Both the position numbers and the translations under genes were made by a program. A stretch of 34,805 bases of DNA from Planctomycetota bacterium (GTDB lineage: Bacteria; Planctomycetota; JACQVV01; JASMLP01): positions 1 through 34,805 of the forward strand of contig JASMLP010000111.1 in assembly GCA_030748635.1 (NCBI GenBank), read 5' to 3'. Position 1 is the first letter of the stretch. Every line of letters begins with the position of its first letter. Shown piece by piece: positions 25,385 to 34,043 of this stretch. The notes beneath the pieces are model-generated. The model was not told the origin of the DNA, ran no database searches, and saw only the letters and a program-made list of their open reading frames with translations.

Positions 25385-27136
25385 ATGATCCGAATCCACC
25401 ACGGCTTGCTTCTAGCTGCCCTTCTGGTTTTCGTTCCCGGAAATCATGGAAACGCACAAACCACATCTTCTGCCCAGCAAAAACTCTTGGCACGGCGAGC
25501 CGCTGAAGTTGACGCGTACCGAAAGATCGCTGAACGCATCAAAGGCTTACGTATCTCTTCCCAAACCACGGTTCGTGATTTCGTCACCGAAAGCGACCGG
25601 GTTCATGCCGAATTCCAGACCTTCATCAAAGGGATCCGGATCGTCGGTGCCCCTGTCTACCATGCAGATGGTAGCTGTGAAGTTACCGTAGCCGTCACAC
25701 TTCGTCAGGTGATCGAAGAGTTGCAAACGATTGTGAAACGGCACTATGTTGGCAATCGTTGGCACGACCACACCTTCGAGAAAGTTCGTACCTTCACTCA
25801 AGATAAGGTGATCACCGCCACTGGATATGGCGCTCAACGCCCCCAAGCAGCTCCTGTTCAGCCAAAACCTCCGGTTGTCGTCCAACCCAACCCAGCCTTC
25901 CCACCCCAACCGATTGATGTATTTCGTCCTGCTCCCACTACCGGAATTGCCATCTGGAAAAACGTACGGGGTGATGGTCGGCTCATGGCCCAGCGAGCTG
26001 CTCGAGCCGACGCCTACCGCAAACTACTCGAACGAATTCGCGGTGTTCAGCTTACCAGTCAGACCACTGTTCAAGACTTCGTCACGGAAAGCGACCGCAT
26101 CCATGCGGCCCTACAAACCTTCGTCAAAGGTCTTCGCCCAGTCGGGCCGACTCGCTACCAGGAAGATGGGACCGCCGAAGTCGATGTCGCTGTCACTCTT
26201 TCCCAAGTCATCGAAGAGGTTCAAAAGCTGATCAAACGTCATTATGTCGGCAATCGGTACCGTGACATTGTGATTCCCAAGGTCAAAACCTTTACCAAGA
26301 CCAAAGTGCTCACGGCGACAGGTAGCGGCACTTTTCCCGAAAAAACTGCGCTCTCGGGTTTGGCGTTTCCTGGATGGAAACAGACCAATCCACGAGTCAA
26401 GCTCATGGCCAAGCGTGGAGCCATCGCCGATGGATACCGTCAGCTTTCAGAACGGATCAAAGGCCTTTCACTGACCTCGAACACCACCGTTGCAGATTTT
26501 GTCACCCAAAGTGATCTCGTTCAGATCACCAGTTCCGCCTTCTTGCGAGGAATGGCCCAAACCGGAAATATCGTCTGGTATGACGATGGAACCGTGGCTA
26601 TACATATTCGAGTTACTCTGCAGAAGCTGATCGAAGATATTCAGCGCCGTGTTGTCGTCCATGGCAACCCTGCTCATGAGCATGTTCTAACCCACACCCG
26701 ACTTTACCAGACCTCCAAAGAAATCGTTGCTGTCGGAGAGGGAGCTGCTTCTCCGAACGTCTACGCCCAAGCCCCCGCGCCAAGCACGCCTTCTCCTCAA
26801 TGGACCGGACGCCAGTTTACCGTGACCGGAAGTGGCGCGGCTCCCGCCAATGCTTCCGATCCCACCCAGGCCAAACTGCTGGCGGTTCGGGCGGCTGAAG
26901 TCGACGCCAGAAGACTCCTCGCCGAACAGGTAGGAGGATTGAGTATCAGTAGTGAAACTACGGTCCAAGATTTTGTCCTGAAAAACGATCAGATCAAAAC
27001 TCAGGTTCAGGCCTACATTCAAGGAGCCAAGATCGTGGCTACCCGTCACCTTCCCGATGGGACGGCCGAAGTTGACCTGACACTCGAAGCAGGTGGGCTT
27101 GTTCGCATTCTCGGGGGAAATTCCTCCAATCGCTAA
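25385..27136 (+). CDS. Secreted protein with four LPP20/FlgP-like repeats
   Basis: A 583-residue exported protein. A signal peptide covers residues 1-25 (LLLAALLVFVPGNHGNAQ); no lipobox cysteine is present. Four LPP20-type repeats follow at about 31-149, 199-315, 338-453 and 495-577. Each has the pattern KLLAxRAAExDAYRxLxERIxGL, xSxTTVxDFV, an amphipathic stretch, then DGTxEVxVxVTL. Repeats 1 and 2 are the most alike, including the shared KRHYVGNR and DFVTESDR segments; repeats 3 and 4 have diverged, and 4 is truncated after the last strand. Pro-rich linkers (about 150-185 and 460-475) separate some units. FlgP of Vibrio, a single LPP20 domain, builds part of the flagellar H-ring basal disk. 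The ATG at 25385 has AAGGA nine bases upstream; the open frame starting at 25268 would lose the signal peptide. Confidence 0.82.
   Translation: MIRIHHGLLLAALLVFVPGNHGNAQTTSSAQQKLLARRAAEVDAYRKIAERIKGLRISSQTTVRDFVTESDRVHAEFQTFIKGIRIVGAPVYHADGSCEVTVAVTLRQVIEELQTIVKRHYVGNRWHDHTFEKVRTFTQDKVITATGYGAQRPQAAPVQPKPPVVVQPNPAFPPQPIDVFRPAPTTGIAIWKNVRGDGRLMAQRAARADAYRKLLERIRGVQLTSQTTVQDFVTESDRIHAALQTFVKGLRPVGPTRYQEDGTAEVDVAVTLSQVIEEVQKLIKRHYVGNRYRDIVIPKVKTFTKTKVLTATGSGTFPEKTALSGLAFPGWKQTNPRVKLMAKRGAIADGYRQLSERIKGLSLTSNTTVADFVTQSDLVQITSSAFLRGMAQTGNIVWYDDGTVAIHIRVTLQKLIEDIQRRVVVHGNPAHEHVLTHTRLYQTSKEIVAVGEGAASPNVYAQAPAPSTPSPQWTGRQFTVTGSGAAPANASDPTQAKLLAVRAAEVDARRLLAEQVGGLSISSETTVQDFVLKNDQIKTQVQAYIQGAKIVATRHLPDGTAEVDLTLEAGGLVRILGGNSSNR
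25475..27115 (+). repeat. Four tandem LPP20-like coding repeats
   Basis: Units at about 25475-25831, 25979-26329, 26396-26743 and 26867-27115. They are visible at the DNA level too: the segment GATTTCGTCACCGAAAGCGA near 25577 recurs with a few changes near 26073. DNA similarity is clearest between units 1 and 2, which suggests that duplication is the most recent. Confidence 0.7.
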
Positions 27137-27157
27137 ATCCCCCAAAGGAGCCCGACC

Positions 27158-28306
27158 ATGAACGTCCGCATTTATCTCACGCTATTTCTCTGGTCCATTT
27201 TCTGTTCCCCTTTCGCCTTCGCCCAAACCCAACTGGTCACAGTAACCGGACAGGGAGCGAACAACGATCCGGCTGCAGCCCGAGATATTGCCCTCGAAGA
27301 CGCCTATCGAAAAGCGGTTGAACAGGCTTCCGGAGTACTCATCTCCTCCAAAACTCAAACTGAAGATTTTGTCGTCATCAAAGATGTCGTTCTGACACGA
27401 TCTGCTGGATTTGTCACCCAATCTCGCGTCCTGAAAGAGGGATTTACCTCTCCAGACAGCGGAATTTACGAGGTCACCATCGAAGCCACCGTATCACTCA
27501 AGAAAGTGGCGGACACCTGGGCCGAAATCGAAACCACCCTGGCTCGAAAAGGCTACCCGAAACTGATGGTTGTGATCGGAGCTCAACTCGGAGGACGCGC
27601 CATCAACACCTCTCAGGCCGAGGTCGAAATAGGCCAAAGTCTGACTGCGCTACGCATCGATGTTTTTGATCGATCTACCATCGAATCGATCAAAGCCAAG
27701 AAAATTCAAGATGCCAATCTTTCCGGTGACATCTCAACCATGGCAGCCCTGGGGATGGACGCCGGAGTGGATATTGTCCTTCGTGGGAAATGCGAAATCG
27801 TCCATAACATGACCCGGAGGCAAGGCATTCTCAATTATCAGTTCGTAACGGTCTCCTATACGATTCAAGCCATTAAAACCGATACCGGCGCCATCCTCGC
27901 CCAGCACACCGATGTAGCCAAGCGTCGATACGTTTCGGACTCCCTTGAGTCGGCCGCCCACATGGCCATCCTTCAGGAGGGGCGCCACCACGCCAAGATG
28001 ATTCAAGGCAAGATCTTCGAAGCGTGGGTCTTTTCTCTTCAGAATCGTAATGACCTGCAACTCACAGTAACCGGTTGTTCATTCAAAGATCTTGTACGTA
28101 TCAAGAAGGCGCTCGGTGGAATCCGAAATGTTTCCCATGTTTCCCAGCGGTATTTCCGTCGTAATACGGCACAACTCATAGTCAAGGCCAAGATGAGCGG
28201 AGAAGAACTGGCTGAGCGCTTGCTTGAAACCGATAGTGGCGTCGAGGTTGACATTCTCGGAGTCACCCGAAATGAAATCGAGATCAAGGTCTTGCAAGGA
28301 AAATAG
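27158..28306 (+). CDS. Secreted FlgT-like protein, paralogue 1
   Basis: A 382-residue exported protein. The signal peptide is residues 1-22 (WSIFCSPFAFA, cut before QTQ). Residues ~25-115 match the N-terminal domain of flagellar assembly protein FlgT: VTGQGANNDPAAARDIALEDAYRKAVEQASGVLISS, then TEDFVVIKDVVLTRSAGFV. Residues ~130-290 resemble FlgT's CsgG/TolB-like middle domain (LMVVIGAQLGG, GVDIVLRGKCEI). The last ~85 residues (TVTGCSFKDLVRIKKALGGI to IEIKVL) form a small alpha/beta domain shared with the next gene. The AAAGGAG ribosome site lies seven bases before the ATG. It follows the four-repeat gene by 21 bases. In Vibrio, FlgT sits in the H-ring of the sodium-driven flagellar motor; no motor or rod gene is in the window, so an H-ring role is an inference. 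Confidence 0.8.
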   Translation: MNVRIYLTLFLWSIFCSPFAFAQTQLVTVTGQGANNDPAAARDIALEDAYRKAVEQASGVLISSKTQTEDFVVIKDVVLTRSAGFVTQSRVLKEGFTSPDSGIYEVTIEATVSLKKVADTWAEIETTLARKGYPKLMVVIGAQLGGRAINTSQAEVEIGQSLTALRIDVFDRSTIESIKAKKIQDANLSGDISTMAALGMDAGVDIVLRGKCEIVHNMTRRQGILNYQFVTVSYTIQAIKTDTGAILAQHTDVAKRRYVSDSLESAAHMAILQEGRHHAKMIQGKIFEAWVFSLQNRNDLQLTVTGCSFKDLVRIKKALGGIRNVSHVSQRYFRRNTAQLIVKAKMSGEELAERLLETDSGVEVDILGVTRNEIEIKVLQGK

Positions 28307-28309
28307 ATC

Positions 28310-29473
28310 ATGATCCGCCCCCTTCCTCTTCTCCTTTTTACGCTCTTTGTTTCCTCGGTTGGCATCGTTGCCCAAAACAACGAAGAAATTCGAGTTGTTG
28401 AGGCGATTGGAGAAGCTAGCGGTCACGGCGAACGAGCCACCCAGCAAGCCATCCAGTCGGCTCTCCGCCGAGCGGTGGAACAGACCGCCGGCGTACTCAT
28501 TTACTCTCAAAGCGAAGCTGTCGATTACGAAATTGCCCGTGACCGAATTTTGACCGAATCTGGCGGTTTCGTGAAGGAATACAAACTGTTAGACACCTCC
28601 AGAAAAGGCGGGGCAACCGTCTGTCGTGTACGGGCCACGGTATTGCTGGGACGCTTTCAACTCGAATGGGGCCGAATCCGGATGTTGATCGAACGAAAAG
28701 GGCGTCCTCGAATTTCGGTCGATTTTTTCCAAAGACATGGTTCCCATAAGCTTAAGGCCGGCCAAAGAGTCGAGTCCGATGCGACTGATATCGTCCGAAC
28801 GTCCTTCGAAAAAAGATTTCTAAAACATCGTTTTCACCTGGTGGACCGCTCCCGATCGAAAGAACTTCGGGACCTCGATGTTCGCGCAGCCACTCTTCAA
28901 AACGACCTTTCCAGTCTTGTCGCTGCTGGCCGACGGATGGGGGCGGAAGTCATGATTGTAGGAACCATAGCTTCCACCTCCTCAGAAAACGTTCCCATCC
29001 CCGGAACCCGTCTTCATGCTCAGCGCACGCGAGTCACTTTTACCGCTCGCGCGATTCGAGTCGACACGGCCACAGTCATCGCCAGCACCAACCACACGGA
29101 AACACTGGCAGCCGCCAACTGGTCCGAAGCTTTGACCCAGGCCCTACAAAAAGGCGGGTCCGGATTCGGAAATCGTTTTCTTCGAGAAATTCTCGAGAGC
29201 TGGATTTTCGATCTTCAAAACGGATCTCAAACCGAACTTCACCTTGAAGGCATAGACTTTGAAGATGTTCTTCTTCTGGAAACCTCACTGAATAAAATCG
29301 AAGGCATACGAAGCGTACATCTCCACAATTTCGATCAGGGCAGAATCCAGATCGACATTGTCGGCACCCTTTCAACCATCGAGTTGGGTCGGCGTCTTTT
29401 GAAGTTGGAATCTCTATCCCTCAAAGTAAATCGATTGACTCAAAACCGAATCGAACTCTCTCGACGTCGTTGA
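28310..29473 (+). CDS. Secreted FlgT-like protein, paralogue 2
   Basis: A 387-residue exported protein, related to the preceding gene along its length. Its signal peptide is residues 1-21 (LLLFTLFVSSVGIVAQ). The FlgT_N-like domain is residues ~27-118 (AIGEASGHGERATQQAIQSALRRAVEQTAGVLIYSQ), and the CsgG-like domain ~135-305 (PRISVDFF, FHLVDRSRSKELRDLD, GAEVMIVGTI). The last 80 residues repeat the small alpha/beta domain (LHLEGIDFEDVLLLETSLNKIEGI). The ATG starts three bases after the stop of paralogue 1, which implies coupling. Identity between the two is low, so the duplication is old, and they may form a hetero-oligomer. Its stop overlaps an ATG (TGATG at 29471-29475) of the following short frame. 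Confidence 0.8.
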   Translation: MIRPLPLLLFTLFVSSVGIVAQNNEEIRVVEAIGEASGHGERATQQAIQSALRRAVEQTAGVLIYSQSEAVDYEIARDRILTESGGFVKEYKLLDTSRKGGATVCRVRATVLLGRFQLEWGRIRMLIERKGRPRISVDFFQRHGSHKLKAGQRVESDATDIVRTSFEKRFLKHRFHLVDRSRSKELRDLDVRAATLQNDLSSLVAAGRRMGAEVMIVGTIASTSSENVPIPGTRLHAQRTRVTFTARAIRVDTATVIASTNHTETLAAANWSEALTQALQKGGSGFGNRFLREILESWIFDLQNGSQTELHLEGIDFEDVLLLETSLNKIEGIRSVHLHNFDQGRIQIDIVGTLSTIELGRRLLKLESLSLKVNRLTQNRIELSRRR

Positions 29474-29529
29474 TGTCGTTAGAGTTTTTTGCGCTCTTCC
29501 TCCAATTCATCAGTAGAAAACCAAAAACT

Positions 29530-29724
29530 ATGCCAAGTCGATTATTCCGTACTTTCTCGACTCTCTTGCTTCTCTGTGCCACCAGTTCCTGCGCTACACC
29601 CTTTCAGCGTCTCCATTCCCCCCTCACCGTAGATGAAATCTATGACGAGTTCCGCGAGAATAAATCCGCCGAACAGGAAGGAAAAGATTCTGAGGAGCGG
29701 GCGATTCACAAGCGGGTAGAATAG
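29530..29724 (+). CDS. Small predicted lipoprotein
   Basis: About 64 residues. The start MPSRLFRTFSTLLLLCATSSCA has a positively charged N-terminus, a hydrophobic core and Cys at about residue 21 preceded by TSS, which is a weak lipobox because the -3 position is Thr. The mature part is short and charged (about 40 residues, ending ERAIHKRVE). An earlier in-frame ATG at 29473 overlaps the previous stop and would add 19 residues ahead of the signal; I favour 29530 because the signal-peptide form starts there, though its ribosome site is weak. Six bases separate it from selA. Function unknown; it may be a partner of the FlgT-like proteins. Confidence 0.5.
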   Translation: MPSRLFRTFSTLLLLCATSSCATPFQRLHSPLTVDEIYDEFRENKSAEQEGKDSEERAIHKRVE

Positions 29725-29730
29725 CTATTC

Positions 29731-31167
29731 ATGGCTTCTCACAAACCCTCATCATTTCTGCGAAATATACCCGGAGTCGATCGACTCCTTGAAACCGATG
29801 GCGGTCAAGATCTTTGTCAACGATACGGGCGTGAATTCGTCCTCTACCTGTTGAGAACTGTACTCGATGAATTACGCCTTTCGATCCTTGACCAACCTGA
29901 AAACGAGGATCTGAATCGGAGGCTTATCGAAAGTGAACAGATCCTAGATAAAACCCGATCGAAAGCGGACAAACTGCTGTCCACCAAGGTTTTACGAGCC
30001 ATCAATGCTACCGGCGTTGTGCTCCACACCGGACTCGGTCGCGCCGTTTTGGCTCCCGACGCGCTGGACGCGCTGCAACGCAACCTGAGTAGCTATTCTC
30101 TCCTTGAAATCGATCGTTCAACCGGCGAGCGAGGTGTACGGGAAACGGCGGTCCGCGACCTTCTTCGTTTTCTCACCGGCGCTGAATCCGCTCTCGTCGT
30201 GAACAACAACGCCGCAGCTTGCACGCTGGTCCTGGCCGCCTTGACTTCCGGCAGAGAAGTGATTGTCAGTCGCGGACAACTCGTGGAAATTGGCGGCAGT
30301 TTTCGCATTCCCGAAGTCATGAATCAAAGCGGTGCCACTTTACGCGAAGTCGGCAGCACCAATCGCACTCATCTGCGAGACTACGAGCAGGCCATCGTGG
30401 ATCAAACCGCCGCCCTACTTCTCGTTCACACTTCCAACTATAAAGTCGTAGGTTTTCATTCCGATGTTGACACCGACGAACTGGCCCAATTAGCCCGAAA
30501 AAAGAATGTTCTTCTTCTTGAAGATCTCGGGTCCGGCGCTTTGATCGACTTTTCTCGATACGGTTTCGAACCGGAACCCACTGTGCGCAACGTACTCGAA
30601 CAAGGCGTCGATGTGGCTATGTTCAGTGGGGACAAACTTCTAGGCGGTCCGCAAGCTGGATTGATCGTCGGCCGCGCCGACCTCATCGACACCATTCGTC
30701 GTCATCCCCTCTATCGAGCTTTCCGAGTCGACAAGATGACACTGAGCATCCTGGAGGCCACTCTTTCCGCCTACATCAACCCAGATCAACTGGCCCAGAA
30801 AATTCCCACCTTTCGCATGCTGACCTACCCGGTCGACCAGATCCGGGAAACCGCTCTCCAATGGATCGATCATCTTCGCAAAAACTCTTCACACCACTTC
30901 GAACTTCGACCCGATGAAAGTCGACCTGGTTCCGGATCGCTCCCCGCCCAAAGCATCCCTACCTGGGTTGTTGTCATCAAACCGTCCGGACAAACCGTGG
31001 CCAACCTGGCCCGAAAACTGCGTAATCATAATCCACCCATCTTTACCCGGATTCAGGACGATGCGCTTTTACTGGACCCCAGAACTGTTCAAGCGAATGA
31101 GGAAAAAGAGCTTTTGCGCGGTTTGCTTCGCGCTCTACCCTCCGGTGACGATCCCGTTCAATCGTAG
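29731..31167 (+). CDS. selA: L-seryl-tRNA(Sec) selenium transferase
   Basis: A cytoplasmic PLP enzyme that converts seryl-tRNA(Sec) to selenocysteinyl-tRNA(Sec) with selenophosphate. The protein has 478 residues, normal for SelA. The N-terminal RNA-binding region (about 1-85) is present (SSFLRNIPGVDRLLE). Next come NATGVVLHTGLGRAVL, VNNNAAACTLVL, RGQLVEIGGSFRIPEVM, EVGSTNRTHLRDYE, LEDLGSGAL and the PLP-lysine motif FSGDKLLGGPQAG (Lys302). The start is set by MASHKPSSFLRNIPG and by a 6-base gap from the lipoprotein gene. Its transcript is expected to come from the upstream envelope genes, since no separate promoter is seen. The selC gene lies 70 bases beyond the stop on the other strand, which supports a functional Sec pathway. 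Confidence 0.96.
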   Translation: MASHKPSSFLRNIPGVDRLLETDGGQDLCQRYGREFVLYLLRTVLDELRLSILDQPENEDLNRRLIESEQILDKTRSKADKLLSTKVLRAINATGVVLHTGLGRAVLAPDALDALQRNLSSYSLLEIDRSTGERGVRETAVRDLLRFLTGAESALVVNNNAAACTLVLAALTSGREVIVSRGQLVEIGGSFRIPEVMNQSGATLREVGSTNRTHLRDYEQAIVDQTAALLLVHTSNYKVVGFHSDVDTDELAQLARKKNVLLLEDLGSGALIDFSRYGFEPEPTVRNVLEQGVDVAMFSGDKLLGGPQAGLIVGRADLIDTIRRHPLYRAFRVDKMTLSILEATLSAYINPDQLAQKIPTFRMLTYPVDQIRETALQWIDHLRKNSSHHFELRPDESRPGSGSLPAQSIPTWVVVIKPSGQTVANLARKLRNHNPPIFTRIQDDALLLDPRTVQANEEKELLRGLLRALPSGDDPVQS

Positions 31168-31236
31168 CGATAGTGGACGATTTCCCGATTTCTGAAACCG
31201 CGTAGAATCCTCTCGAGTATCTACCCGGTGTAAATC

Positions 31237-31333
31237 TGGCGGGAGTGCATGGGAATCGAACCCACCGGACAGGTTATAGCCTGCCCCTTTGGTTTTGAAG
31301 ACCAAGAGCGTCACCAGAACGCTACCCACTCCC
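31237..31333 (-). tRNA. selC: tRNA-Sec, anticodon UCA, CCA encoded
   Basis: Read on the minus strand from 31333: a GGGAGUGG acceptor 5' side, a six-pair D-stem AGCGUU/GACGCU, anticodon stem UUGGU/ACCAA with loop CUUCAAA (anticodon UCA), a long variable arm GGGCAGG/CCUGUCC (seven pairs), T-stem GUGGG/CCCAU with loop UUCGAUU, then CACUCCC, discriminator G and CCA. The extra-long D-stem and variable arm are hallmarks of tRNA-Sec. The first seven acceptor pairs are Watson-Crick. The eighth, which bacterial tRNA-Sec normally has, is G with G here. A TATACT box on the minus strand (31354-31349) lies upstream and may be its promoter, without a clear -35 element. Confidence 0.95.
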
Positions 31334-31422
31334 TCTTCCTATGCAAGCAGTATACACATCCAAACATCTGATCATGGGTTTCTGTATTCCCTTCAAATCG
31401 CACCCCTCCCCACCTCTCCCCG

Positions 31423-31452
31423 TTGTTCCCGACATGAATATGTACTTATAAT
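31423..31452 (+). promoter_or_regulatory. Predicted promoter for the TPR-FlgN-histidine kinase genes
   Basis: TTGTTC (31423-31428), an 18-base spacer, then a perfect TATAAT (31447-31452). The start site would be near 31459, about 60 bases before the GTG start at 31521. Confidence 0.45.
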
Positions 31453-31520
31453 GAAACCATGAGATTTTGGATCGCTACAGAATCTCTTCCTACCCCTTTT
31501 AAATACTGGATTTATTAACG

Positions 31521-34019
31521 GTGAAGGTTCCCCCGTTCCTTTCCCGCCTGGGATACGCATTGGTCTTTGGCTTATTGATGGTAGCCATCATTTCGGCTTC
31601 TGTCTGGGCTTACCATTTAGCCACCACACCCAAAATTGTCCTAGCGCAAGAACTACTCGATGCGGGAAAACCGCATCGCGCTATCGGCCTGCTGGAAAAT
31701 TTCCTAGAGAAATCACCGGACCATGCCGACGTAATTCGTGGCCGAGAACTCCTTGCTCAGACACTTCTCAATCAGCTCAACGAAAAAGAGCATTGGCCGG
31801 AAAATGCTCTCGATGAAATATGGCACCTTCTCCCACAAGAAGTTTCTTCCTGGAGTCCCGAATCCCAAGAAATCGCACTTGGAGTGGCTCGCGCGCATAA
31901 CCAGGAGCAAAGGCTTCGTCTCGCCGAAAATGCCTATCGAACACTACTTCAAAAGGGCGGATCCGCTGCCCTGGGTCGTGTTTTGGCTGAATTGATCATG
32001 CGTCGCAACCCCGACAACGTCAACGATGCACTCCAATGGCTCGACCGAGCCATGAGCCAAACCGAAGATCCATCTGAAAAAGCGACTTTTCTACTTCAAA
32101 AAGGACAGCATCAGGCCGACGCCTGGTTACATAAGGTTTTTATCGATAAATCGAAGCGCTCCGTTATCCCTTTTTCTCAGCTGGAAGCCCTACTGAAGCC
32201 CGCCGCCCCCTTGAGGAATTCTGCCCACCAGTCTTTGAAGAGTTATCTGGCCCTCGACAAAAAGACCACCACTGTTCCCGGTCGGGTTCAAGCGCATCTT
32301 CTATCCACAAGAATCTTTATTCGCCAGGCATCGAACGAACAAATCTTACTAGATCGGAATCTATCTCCGCACAACCCATCCGACTCCAACACGGCCTCCA
32401 AACGGGAATCAATCCGAAAAATTCTCGAACGAGGACTGAGTCAAATGGATCGCCTTCTGGCGGACCGCATCGAAATTCGAGATCGCCAACAGGCTCTCCT
32501 GCTTCGAGGTGATATCCAGGGACGCTTAGGAAACCATGCTGCATCCGAAAAAAGCTTCGCAAAAATTCTCGACCTCGTCGAAAACCAGAACGACGCGCCT
32601 CTTGAAATTAAGCTCGCCTATCTCAAAGCCTTGATCGGACGCAGCCAGGTCGAAATTTCTGAAGGAAAACTCACAGAAGCGCGGGCAACCATGGATCGGA
32701 TCGAATCCACCTCCCCGTTGCCGGCAACCATCTCCTATCTCTTAGCACAAAAGGTTCAGGACCTTTTGACTCGTACTGTCCAGCAAATCAACCACAAAGC
32801 GGCGAGCACCATTTCACGCCTGGAAACCTTGCGCCGCCCGCATTCCGAAATTGTTCAGATCCGCGAACAAGCTGCCCAAAATACTCAAACCCAGACGCTT
32901 TCTTTGCGGAAACGCGCCGCCCGGCTTTTCTGGAAAGCGACCCTCGACGCCGATCCGGCCGACGAACATTTGATGCGCCGGGATGCCGCCTGGGAAGCGG
33001 CCAATCTATACCGAGCGATGGGCCAATACGCCCACGAAAAACAATCGATCGACCGATTTCTGGATGCCATCGAAACCGATGGACGAATTAGCGAAGCCTA
33101 TTATCGTGCTGGAATCGCTTGTCAGAACCTTGGACTTCTCCAGGAGTCCGAAGGTTTTCATAACCAAAATATCGAAGCCTTTCCCGAAGCTCCGTGGAGT
33201 CATCGGTCTCGGTTAGCTCGTGGTCAGGTCTTCGCCCGAGCCGGAAATAGCGACCAAGCCATCCGCACATACCAGGAAATCCTGGACTCACCCAATTTCT
33301 CTCCCCGCAGTGATATATGGAGGGAATCCCTGTTCGCCCTGGCTGAACTGCGATTCCAACAAGTTCTGGGTCCTCCACCCGCTGAGCCTTCCGCCAACAA
33401 CCCCGACTCCCCAAAATCCGAAAGTCAACCGCAACCCCCAGCGCCCAGTTCAAGTACAACCGATCAAATGGAAATGTACATTCAGTTGGCCACCCAACTT
33501 CACAACGAATTTCTTGGAAGATACGGACCCTCGAAGTTGGTGCCCGGCCCGGTCGATCCCCGCAGTACCCTCTGTCTGTTTCGCCTCGGGGTCCTCGCCC
33601 TCATGCAAAACAAATCGGAGAAGGCTCTCGAACATTTTGAGTCCATCGAAAGGTCCTCCGGCGACTCGAACAACCGCATTGTCATCACCACTTCCTATTT
33701 GCTTGGCGATGTTCAAATGCGGTTAGCTCGCAAAGAATCCGATCCTGCGAAACAAAAATCCATGTACCAGGCGGCTCTTCAAAACTACGAAAAGGCAACC
33801 CGTCGTTTTCCCGACGCACATCAAGCTAGAGCCTGGGCTTATTATCGAATGGGAAGAATCCTTAAATCCTTGAATCGACCGGATCAGGGTCGCCGTTACC
33901 AAGAACTTTCCCTCGCCCTGTACAGCGATTTGACCCAAAAAAAACCGACAACAACCGACCCCTTTGGACCGGATTACTGGCTGGAATTCATTCGCTGGAC
34001 CGAATCCAAACGTAGCTGA
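31521..34019 (+). CDS. Large membrane-anchored TPR protein
   Basis: An 832-residue protein with a short N-terminal cytoplasmic piece, one membrane helix (about 10-31, ALVFGLLMVAIISASVWAY) and a long region of TPR-like helical repeats on the outer side. TPR units are easiest to see near 36-75 (AQELLDAGKPHRAIGLLENFLEKSPDHADV), 480-640 and 700-800 (ALQNYEKATRRFPDAHQARAWAYYRMG). A Pro/Ser-rich disordered stretch (about 620-655) splits the C-terminal part. The start is GTG; the frame is closed by TAA at 31500-31502, so this is the first usable start. No catalytic motif is visible. It precedes FlgN-like and histidine kinase genes by 24 bases, so it may belong to the flagellar set as a scaffold, but that is only context. 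Confidence 0.78.
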   Translation: MKVPPFLSRLGYALVFGLLMVAIISASVWAYHLATTPKIVLAQELLDAGKPHRAIGLLENFLEKSPDHADVIRGRELLAQTLLNQLNEKEHWPENALDEIWHLLPQEVSSWSPESQEIALGVARAHNQEQRLRLAENAYRTLLQKGGSAALGRVLAELIMRRNPDNVNDALQWLDRAMSQTEDPSEKATFLLQKGQHQADAWLHKVFIDKSKRSVIPFSQLEALLKPAAPLRNSAHQSLKSYLALDKKTTTVPGRVQAHLLSTRIFIRQASNEQILLDRNLSPHNPSDSNTASKRESIRKILERGLSQMDRLLADRIEIRDRQQALLLRGDIQGRLGNHAASEKSFAKILDLVENQNDAPLEIKLAYLKALIGRSQVEISEGKLTEARATMDRIESTSPLPATISYLLAQKVQDLLTRTVQQINHKAASTISRLETLRRPHSEIVQIREQAAQNTQTQTLSLRKRAARLFWKATLDADPADEHLMRRDAAWEAANLYRAMGQYAHEKQSIDRFLDAIETDGRISEAYYRAGIACQNLGLLQESEGFHNQNIEAFPEAPWSHRSRLARGQVFARAGNSDQAIRTYQEILDSPNFSPRSDIWRESLFALAELRFQQVLGPPPAEPSANNPDSPKSESQPQPPAPSSSTTDQMEMYIQLATQLHNEFLGRYGPSKLVPGPVDPRSTLCLFRLGVLALMQNKSEKALEHFESIERSSGDSNNRIVITTSYLLGDVQMRLARKESDPAKQKSMYQAALQNYEKATRRFPDAHQARAWAYYRMGRILKSLNRPDQGRRYQELSLALYSDLTQKKPTTTDPFGPDYWLEFIRWTESKRS

Positions 34020-34043
34020 AATCCAGACAAGGAAGATTTTTTT

